A stretch of DNA of 28,070 nucleotides from an uncultured Oscillospiraceae bacterium (GTDB taxonomy: Bacteria; Bacillota_A; Clostridia; Oscillospirales; Oscillospiraceae), in NCBI GenBank assembly GCA_900754605.1, contig CAAEDK010000132.1, forward strand, positions 1-28,070, read 5' to 3'. The translations under genes were made by a program, and so were the position numbers. The notes beneath the pieces were generated by a model. That model was not told where the DNA came from. It saw only the letters and a list, made by a program, of their open reading frames with translations, and did not search any database. Below are positions 23,476 to 28,070 of this stretch, one piece after another; within the stretch, counting starts at the first letter, position 1; each line of letters starts with the position of its first letter.

Positions 23476-24807
23476 ATGGAACTTGGTAGTTGGTCTTTGA
23501 TTACTGCACCGTCACTGCTGGCACTCATTCCGCTGATCGTCATGATCGTGTTGGTATTCCGTGGAAAGAGCAATGTTTCTGGCATGATGGTTGGCATCAT
23601 CCTGGGCGCACTGATGATGGGCCAGGATCTTGGTGCGTTGGCGAAAGCGTTTTCTGCATCCCTGGGATCTACCACAGCTCTGATTGGTGTTATTATTATG
23701 ACGGGAGCTGGTCTGGGTGTTTTGATGACAGAGACTGGTGTGACTCACACGCTGGTCTATTGGATCGTTAAGCGAATCGGTGTCAATACTCCGACAAAAG
23801 GCAAGCTGGCATTGGTGGTCTGCTCCATCCTGATCTGCGGCCTGCTGGGTACTTTAGGCGGCGGAAATGCAGTTATTGCCCCCATTATGCTTCCGATTTT
23901 GGCGTCTTTGGGTGTTACCCCTACCGTAGTGGCCACGCTCTTCAAGGTGGCCGGTGAGATCGGTCTGATGGTAGGCCCTCTGACCGGTGTGACACTGATC
24001 ACCATGGAAGTGACTGGCCTGTCTTATGGTCAGCTGATGCTTCAGGCAGTCCTGCCCTTCAGCTGCTTTTGGCTGGCTGGTGCTTGGATCGGATGTAACC
24101 GGGCACAGAAGCGTACTTTAGGGAAAGAATCGTATTCTGTGGATGAGGATATCAAACATCTGGATTCTATTGTGATTACGCCCAAGCAGAAGAGAACAAC
24201 GATTGCGTTCCTGGTGGCCTTTGTGCTGCTGGTGGTGTACGGGATCTTGACAAAGCAGGGTACCTCGTATGCCTTGATCGTGATGATCGCGCTGGCGGTT
24301 GTGGTAACGATATTCTCTTGGACCGATATCGATACGGCGGTTTCCTGTGTGACTAAGGGCGTGGCATCTCAGGCAAATATGTTCTTGATTTTCATCACGA
24401 TTGACGTCCTGCTGAATCTGGTCACCCTGGGTGGCGGTTTTGATGCGATCTCCAACCTGCTGGGCGGTCTGGCCAAGGGCGGCGGAGCCACTGGCGTGAT
24501 GCTGGCGGCCTCTATCGTAGGCGGCTTTGGCATTGAGGCGGCCGCTGTGGCTGAGATCAAGATCATTGCAGAGATGTTCGGCGGTCTGGCTGCCGAGGTG
24601 GGTCTGCCTATGGGGTGCTTTGCGGTCTCCATTCTGGCGGCGACTCGTCTGACTGGGTCCATGTATCCCACAACGAATTTTGCGGGGCAGTTGGGCACCG
24701 CACAGTGCGACAACACGAAGGAGGCGCTTCAGGCCTGTTGGGTCAGTGTGGCCTTTGCCTGGGTGTTTGTTGCGGCGTACTCTTTGATCGGTCCTATGAT
24801 CCTATGA
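23476..24807 (+). CDS. Ion-transporter-superfamily permease (GntP/NhaC-like)
   Basis: A 443-residue membrane protein with about 11-12 helices in two related halves. The conserved turn TLGGGNAVIAPIMLPI with VAGEIGLMVGPLTGVTLI in the first half, and GGFGIEAAAVAEIKIIAEMFGG followed by RLTGSMYPTTNF in the second, have the Gly/Asn-rich hairpins of ion transporter superfamily carriers (GntP gluconate, NhaC, CitM groups). It probably imports an organic anion in symport with sodium or protons. GGGAG precedes the ATG, 56 bases behind the amidohydrolase gene, with no terminator between. The genetic context suggests the amidohydrolase substrate or product as cargo, but this is an inference. Confidence 0.8.
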   Translation: MELGSWSLITAPSLLALIPLIVMIVLVFRGKSNVSGMMVGIILGALMMGQDLGALAKAFSASLGSTTALIGVIIMTGAGLGVLMTETGVTHTLVYWIVKRIGVNTPTKGKLALVVCSILICGLLGTLGGGNAVIAPIMLPILASLGVTPTVVATLFKVAGEIGLMVGPLTGVTLITMEVTGLSYGQLMLQAVLPFSCFWLAGAWIGCNRAQKRTLGKESYSVDEDIKHLDSIVITPKQKRTTIAFLVAFVLLVVYGILTKQGTSYALIVMIALAVVVTIFSWTDIDTAVSCVTKGVASQANMFLIFITIDVLLNLVTLGGGFDAISNLLGGLAKGGGATGVMLAASIVGGFGIEAAAVAEIKIIAEMFGGLAAEVGLPMGCFAVSILAATRLTGSMYPTTNFAGQLGTAQCDNTKEALQACWVSVAFAWVFVAAYSLIGPMIL

Positions 24808-24853
24808 GTGATCCTATGAGATCGTGACGGGATAGAGTCAATCATTGAAGGTG

Positions 24854-24887
24854 TGTCCCTCCTCTGCTGAATGGCAGAGGAGGGACA
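24854..24887 (+). terminator. Terminator-like hairpin after the permease gene
   Basis: TGTCCCTCCTCTGC (24854-24867) pairs perfectly with GCAGAGGAGGGACA (24874-24887) around a 6-nt loop. The U-tract is poor. It separates the permease unit from the next promoter. Confidence 0.65.
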
Positions 24888-24928
24888 TATCACATTTGTT
24901 AAGAGCAGAACATCCCAATGTGCAGCAC

Positions 24929-24957
24929 TTGAAATTTATCCCTCCGACTGATAAAAT
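24929..24957 (+). promoter_or_regulatory. Promoter of the glyoxalase-acyltransferase pair
   Basis: TTGAAA (24929-24934) and TAAAAT (24952-24957) are separated by 17 bases. A 7-bp hairpin CCTCCGC/GCGGAGG (24969-24986) lies at the very start of the leader, just upstream of the ribosome binding site, and may protect the RNA end or affect translation. Confidence 0.7.
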
Positions 24958-25008
24958 AAGGTGAATTTCCTCCGCGCAGGCGGAGGTGTACAAGGAGAAC
25001 AAACTGCT

Positions 25009-25380
25009 ATGATCTGTTTCAATCATTTTAACTTCAACGTTGTTGATCTGGACCGGAGCCTGACCTTCTATCGGGATGCGCTGGGTCTGGAGCCAGTGCG
25101 GCGCAAGGACGCATCGGATGGCTCTTTTCAGCTTGTGTACCTGGGAGATGGAAAGAGTGACTTTCAGCTGGAACTGACCTGGCTGCGGGACCGGGGAACG
25201 ACCCCTTACAATCTGGGGGAGTGTGAGTTCCATCTGGCATTTGTTACAGACCAGTATGATGCCCTCTATGCCAAGCACAAGGAGATGGGCTGTGTGTGCT
25301 TTGAAAATCCCGCCATGGGGATCTATTTCATCTCTGATCCGGACGGCTACTGGATCGAGATCGTGCCGGTGAAGGACTGA
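25009..25380 (+). CDS. VOC-family glyoxalase I-like metalloenzyme
   Basis: A 123-residue protein with two beta-alpha-beta-beta-beta units of the vicinal-oxygen-chelate fold. All four metal ligands of lactoylglutathione lyase are in the right places: H6, E55, H75 and E117 (E. coli GloA has H5, E56, H74, E122). SDPDGYWIEIVP at the end is the usual glyoxalase C-terminal motif. It probably isomerises a hemithioacetal of methylglyoxal; Clostridia often lack glutathione, so the thiol may differ. AAGGAG precedes the ATG at 25009. The stop overlaps the next start (TGATG), so the two are translationally coupled. Confidence 0.87.
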   Translation: MICFNHFNFNVVDLDRSLTFYRDALGLEPVRRKDASDGSFQLVYLGDGKSDFQLELTWLRDRGTTPYNLGECEFHLAFVTDQYDALYAKHKEMGCVCFENPAMGIYFISDPDGYWIEIVPVKD

Positions 25381-26429
25381 TGGCCGGCGGACACAGCGGC
25401 AGTTGGCCCGGATTTTTCCGGGTCTTTGCCGTTTTTTCGGCTTTGATGCTGATCCTCTCCCAGGGTGCCCAGGCGCTGGTCACCCCCGCCAGCGGGACAT
25501 GGCAGATCCTCTCTGTCTATGAGGGGTTGACTCGCTGGTCTATCCCTGCGCTGTTCCTCCTATGGGGAATGTCTGCTCTGGAGGGGGGCGGTCGGAGCGG
25601 GTTGTCCGGCACTCTGTTGGGGCGGGCGCTTCCTGCCTTTTGCATGTTGGTATTCTGGGGCGCGGTCTATGCAGTGACAGCCCATTTGTTGGGTGGTGGA
25701 ACATTAAGCTGGAGCGGAATCTGCTCTGCCCTGATGTCTGCTGTTCGGGGGAATACTTACTTCCACCTCTGGCCTCTGTACCCCCTGGTGGGCCTGTATC
25801 TCATCCAACCCCTGCTGGCCCGGTTCACAGCCTCTGCCAGCCGGAACGAGGTGCTGTACATCCTGGGTCTTTCCTTCCTTATGGCCGGCCTGCTGCCGCT
25901 GTGGGCCGCTTTCCATCCCAACCACGCCCTGGTGATCCTGCTGGACCGCATTCAGATCCATGCCGTGCTGGGCTGGATGGGCTATTACCTGGCTGGCTGG
26001 TATCTGCACCACTATGTGATCGGCCGCATCCCGGAGTTTTTGATTTATCTCCTGGGGATCCTTGGGGTGGTCCTCACCCTGGCAGGTCCCAGGCTCATTG
26101 GCGGTGGGCGGGAGCTGTGGTACAGCTATACCGCCCCCGGCGTGGCCTGCACTGCGGTGGCGCTGTGCGTCCTGTTCCGCTATGTCCTGGGAGTCAGCGA
26201 GGAGCGCTCCCGCCGCAGTGCGGTGTATGCTTTGGGCGAATGTGTGTTCGGCGTTTATCTGATTCATCAGCTGTGGGCTTTGGTGTTTCAGTGGTTCGGT
26301 GTGTCTCCCCTGGCCTTTGGTGCGGCCCTCTCAGTGCCGGTATTTGCCGGGATCTATTTTTTGTTGTCACTCCCCTTTGCTTGGTTGATCGGTCGCATCC
26401 CGGGGATGGGCCGGTGGCTGACGGAGTGA
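25380..26429 (+). CDS. Acyltransferase-3-like membrane protein
   Basis: A 349-residue protein with about 10 hydrophobic helices. HLWPLYPLVGLYLIQPLL (near 128-145) is the hallmark stretch of the acyltransferase 3 family (OafA/WecH group), which O-acylates surface glycans or antibiotics. The family's conserved N-terminal Arg...His pair is incomplete: FFRVFAVFSALMLILSQG keeps the Arg but has no His where it is expected. Catalysis by the standard mechanism is therefore questionable and the substrate is unknown. It starts at the ATG overlapping the glyoxalase stop. The C-terminal helices (CVFGVYLIHQL, AGIYFLLSLPFAWLIGRIPGMGRWL) also fit the family. Confidence 0.8.
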   Translation: MAGGHSGSWPGFFRVFAVFSALMLILSQGAQALVTPASGTWQILSVYEGLTRWSIPALFLLWGMSALEGGGRSGLSGTLLGRALPAFCMLVFWGAVYAVTAHLLGGGTLSWSGICSALMSAVRGNTYFHLWPLYPLVGLYLIQPLLARFTASASRNEVLYILGLSFLMAGLLPLWAAFHPNHALVILLDRIQIHAVLGWMGYYLAGWYLHHYVIGRIPEFLIYLLGILGVVLTLAGPRLIGGGRELWYSYTAPGVACTAVALCVLFRYVLGVSEERSRRSAVYALGECVFGVYLIHQLWALVFQWFGVSPLAFGAALSVPVFAGIYFLLSLPFAWLIGRIPGMGRWLTE

Positions 26430-26437
26430 ACCGACTT

Positions 26438-26467
26438 GTCATATCCATGCTCTATGTCCCATACAAT
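26438..26467 (+). promoter_or_regulatory. Sigma-E-type (mother-cell sporulation) promoter for yabP-yabQ
   Basis: GTCATATC (26438-26445) and CATACAAT (26460-26467) are separated by 14 bases. The sigma-E consensus in endospore formers is GTCATATT, 13-15 bases, CATACANT, so only one base deviates. The yabP start codon lies 25 bases downstream. In B. subtilis yabP and yabQ belong to the sigma-E regulon. Confidence 0.78.
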
Positions 26468-26492
26468 GGGAAAAAACAAAGGAGTGGGGTCC

Positions 26493-26783
26493 ATGGGATA
26501 TGACGAAGGGCGCCTGATGCCGGAGGCAGCGCACCATATACTGCTGGAGGGGAGGGAGCAGCTTACCGTCTCCGGTGTGGAGGAGGTGGAGAGCTTTGAT
26601 GAGAACACCATTGTGATGGTGACATCCAAAGGGACACTGGTCGTGCGGGGGGAGGACCTGCACATTGAAAAGCTGTCCCTGGACGGCGGAGATCTGAAGG
26701 TGGAGGGAGCTGTGGATGCCCTCTCCTATGAGGACGACCGCAGTGGGCGGGGTGGACTGCTGACCCGCCTGTTTGGCGGATGA
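26493..26783 (+). CDS. yabP: Sporulation protein YabP
   Basis: A 96-residue protein conserved in endospore formers and needed in the mother cell for proper spore cortex formation. The family pattern is visible throughout: HHILLEGREQLTVSGVEEVESFDENTIVMVTSKGTLVVRGEDLHIEKLSLDGGDLKVEG. No membrane segment. I chose the ATG at 26493 (MGYDEGRLMPEA) because AAAGGAG lies 8-9 bases upstream and the sigma-E-type promoter sits just before it. The stop overlaps the yabQ start by 4 bases (ATGA). Order yabP-yabQ-divIC-yabR is as in Bacillus. Confidence 0.94.
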   Translation: MGYDEGRLMPEAAHHILLEGREQLTVSGVEEVESFDENTIVMVTSKGTLVVRGEDLHIEKLSLDGGDLKVEGAVDALSYEDDRSGRGGLLTRLFGG

Positions 26784-27472
26784 CGGTAGACATCGCCGCC
26801 CAGCAGGCGGCGCTGCTTCAGGCGGCTGCTCTGGGCTTGGCCGCTGGGCTGCTATATGATTTATTCCGTATCCTGCGTTGCCGGGTACGGGTTCCGCTTT
26901 TGGGCCCGGCTTTGGATCTGCTGTTCTGGCTGATGTTGACCGTGGTGCTATTTTTGTGGTCCCAGTGGGCTTGGGGTGGTCCGGTGCGGCTGTATGGGGT
27001 CGTGTTCCTCTTTTTAGGTGGGGTACTCTACTTCCGGCTGTTCAGTCGATGGATGCTGTTTTTAGGCTATCGCATCGCCGATTTGATCACCTTTTTGCTG
27101 GGGATCCTGGCCCTTCCGTTGTTTGCACTAAAACGGGTGTTCAAAAAACTCAAAAAACTTGCAAAAAATATCTTCCTTTCTGCTGGGAAATGGTATAGAA
27201 TAAATCAGATAACTCAAGAAATGGAGACCACGGCCCGCCGTTGTGCGGACCGGGAGAGAGGGGGATGGACCAATGCGTCTGAAACGCGCCAGTCTGCTGA
27301 CAAAGTTAGTGATCACGGTGCTTCTGATCTATATGGCTACCTCCCTTCTGGATCTGTGGGGGCAGATTCAGACCGCTCAGAGTCAGGGAGAGGAACTGGC
27401 CATTCAGGTGGAGCAGCAGCGCCTGGCCAATCAAGAGTTGCGGGACGCCATCGAAAACAGCGACGATCCTGA
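26780..27472 (+). CDS. yabQ: Spore cortex biosynthesis protein YabQ, with an abnormal C-terminal extension
   Basis: A membrane protein required for cortex assembly in sporulation. The genuine part has a conserved N-terminus (AAALGLAAGLLYDLFRILRCR) and about four hydrophobic helices (about 40-65, 70-88, 93-118), then a basic Lys-rich segment (KRVFKKLKKLAKN). From about residue 164 to the end (230) the frame runs out of frame through the divIC gene; this tail is Ser/Gly/Arg-rich and has no family character. Three A6 runs (27143-27168) precede this part. A one-base indel there would end the protein at TAG 27196 or TAA 27201, at about 139-141 residues. A sequencing or recent frameshift is therefore likely; a true 200-base overlap is the alternative. 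Confidence 0.85.
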   Translation: MTVDIAAQQAALLQAAALGLAAGLLYDLFRILRCRVRVPLLGPALDLLFWLMLTVVLFLWSQWAWGGPVRLYGVVFLFLGGVLYFRLFSRWMLFLGYRIADLITFLLGILALPLFALKRVFKKLKKLAKNIFLSAGKWYRINQITQEMETTARRCADRERGGWTNASETRQSADKVSDHGASDLYGYLPSGSVGADSDRSESGRGTGHSGGAAAPGQSRVAGRHRKQRRS

Positions 27473-27548
27473 TACGTTGGAGCGGGTCGCCCGGGAAAAG
27501 GGCTATGTCAAGCAGGGAGAGACTCTGTATATTGATGTGGCGGGCTGA
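27273..27548 (+). CDS. divIC: Septum formation initiator DivIC/FtsB
   Basis: A 91-residue bitopic cell-division protein: a short basic cytoplasmic start (MRLKRASLLTK), one transmembrane helix (about 12-30), a coiled-coil segment (TAQSQGEELAIQVEQQRLANQELRDAIE), and the family's ending DDPDTLERVAREKGYVKQGETLYID. It joins DivIB/FtsQ and FtsL in the division complex. The ATG at 27273 follows GAGAGGGGGA. The start lies inside the yabQ open frame. An extended -10-like TGGTATAGA (27191-27199) could give it a vegetative promoter separate from the sigma-E-driven yabPQ transcript. Confidence 0.92.
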   Translation: MRLKRASLLTKLVITVLLIYMATSLLDLWGQIQTAQSQGEELAIQVEQQRLANQELRDAIENSDDPDTLERVAREKGYVKQGETLYIDVAG

Positions 27549-27629
27549 CTTCTTCCATTCAGTTCGTGCCCAGTTCTAGATGGGCACGGCTTCGAGGGGA
27601 AATTTACAAGGAGGATATTTTAGGAAATT

Positions 27630-28070
27630 ATGGAGTTTGGTGTTGGGTCCATTTTGGACGGTAAGGTAACGGGAATCACAAAGTTCGGCGCATTTGTGGC
27701 GCTGCCGGAGGGACGCTCTGGTCTGGTCCATATCTCAGAAATTGCTTATTCTTATGTCAATGAGGTTTCCGATTACCTCAAGGAGGGGCAGGAGGTCAAG
27801 GTCAAGGTCATTGGGATCGATCAGGCCAACCGGATCAATTTGTCCATCAAAAAGGTGAACGATCCCCCTCAACGCCCCCAGGGCGGCTTCCAGGGAAACC
27901 GTCCACCCCGTCAGGGCGGCGCACCCAGATCCAGTGGTGGTCCCCGCTCCAGCGGGCCTCGTAGTGGCGGCTTTACGCCCCGGCCTGCGGCCAAGGAGCC
28001 GGCGGACTTTGAGGATCGTCTCCGCCAGTTCATGCAGGCGTCTGACAGCAAGCTCTCTGAGCTCCGTTAT
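27630..28070 (+). CDS. yabR: S1 RNA-binding domain protein (YabR-like), 3' end outside the window
   Basis: The first 147 codons are present with no stop by the window end. Residues about 5-75 are a complete S1 domain (VGSILDGKVTGITKFGAFVAL, GLVHISEIA, EGQEVKVKVIGID, RINLSIKKV), the OB-fold found in ribosomal protein S1 and general stress protein 13. A low-complexity Gly/Arg/Pro/Ser tail follows (about 78-120; GGPRSSGPRSGG), then a helix beginning DFEDRLRQFMQASDSKLSELR. AAGGAGG precedes the ATG at 27630. Position after divIC matches B. subtilis yabR. RNA binding is expected; the target is unknown. Confidence 0.9.
   Translation, partial: MEFGVGSILDGKVTGITKFGAFVALPEGRSGLVHISEIAYSYVNEVSDYLKEGQEVKVKVIGIDQANRINLSIKKVNDPPQRPQGGFQGNRPPRQGGAPRSSGGPRSSGPRSGGFTPRPAAKEPADFEDRLRQFMQASDSKLSELRY

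Noticed and set aside
25562..26503. 313-codon plus-strand frame overlapping the acyltransferase gene
   Set aside because: It is a +1 frame of the membrane protein, Gly/Pro/Arg-rich and without family similarity.
1..28070. CRISPR array, tRNA or rRNA gene
   Set aside because: No regularly spaced direct repeats, no cloverleaf with T-loop signature, and no rRNA-like conserved stretch were found by reading both strands.

Overview
The window looks like chromosome from an endospore-forming, GC-rich gut Clostridia species, most likely Oscillospiraceae (Flavonifractor, Lawsonibacter or Intestinimonas relatives). Reasons: a yabP-yabQ-divIC-yabR sporulation/division cluster with a sigma-E-type promoter, an EcfA1-EcfA2-EcfT module, strong AGGAGG ribosome binding sites, sigma-A promoters with 17-base spacers, and coding GC bias. 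No tRNA, rRNA, CRISPR array, intact transposase or prophage gene was seen. The genus is an inference.

Layout. 1-97: three hairpins in a row, possibly the right end of an IS200/IS605-type element. 98-1006 (-): cation diffusion facilitator. 1250-1624 (+): a stand-alone structured RNA gene with its own promoter, an 8-bp closing stem around a ~214-nt core and a strong terminator; the best guess is the raiA-motif RNA. 1702-3841 (+): M28 metallopeptidase whose lipoprotein signal peptide is split off by a one-base frameshift and a TAG. 3842-5807: gene-poor, AT-richer stretch holding one TRIC-type membrane protein (-). 5808-8959 (+): small lipoprotein, pyruvate kinase, then a DUF308 membrane protein overlapping an Smr-like protein.

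8986-15613 (-): a long co-directional block read from a promoter at 15654-15682: RlmI-like methyltransferase, ecfA1, ecfA2, ecfT, a secreted protein with a copper-amine-oxidase-like N-terminal domain and a degenerate NodB-like domain, a small unknown protein, and the CCA-adding enzyme. A 198-bp hairpin-rich segment lies between ecfA1 and ecfA2. No ECF substrate-binding subunit is in the window, so the transported vitamin is unknown. 15831-16472 (+): a short, divergent cis-prenyltransferase (UppS family).

16664-19228 (-): an AT-richer accessory-looking cluster of three proteins: a SWIM zinc-finger protein, an acidic protein with one canonical EF-hand loop, and a DEDDh exonuclease with a C-terminal Cys motif. 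19617-21058 (+): ychF and a 56-residue membrane peptide. 21348-24807 (+): a catabolic unit of DUF3870 protein, D-aminoacylase-family amidohydrolase and ion-transporter-superfamily permease, with a terminator/attenuator between the first two. 25009-26429 (+): glyoxalase-like metalloenzyme translationally coupled to an acyltransferase-3-like membrane protein. 26438-28070 (+): sigma-E-type promoter, yabP, yabQ, divIC/ftsB and the start of a yabR-like S1 protein that runs off the end.

The most interesting items are the structured RNA gene, the SWIM/EF-hand/exonuclease cluster, the broken peptidase leader, and the yabQ reading frame that runs 200 nt out of frame into divIC.
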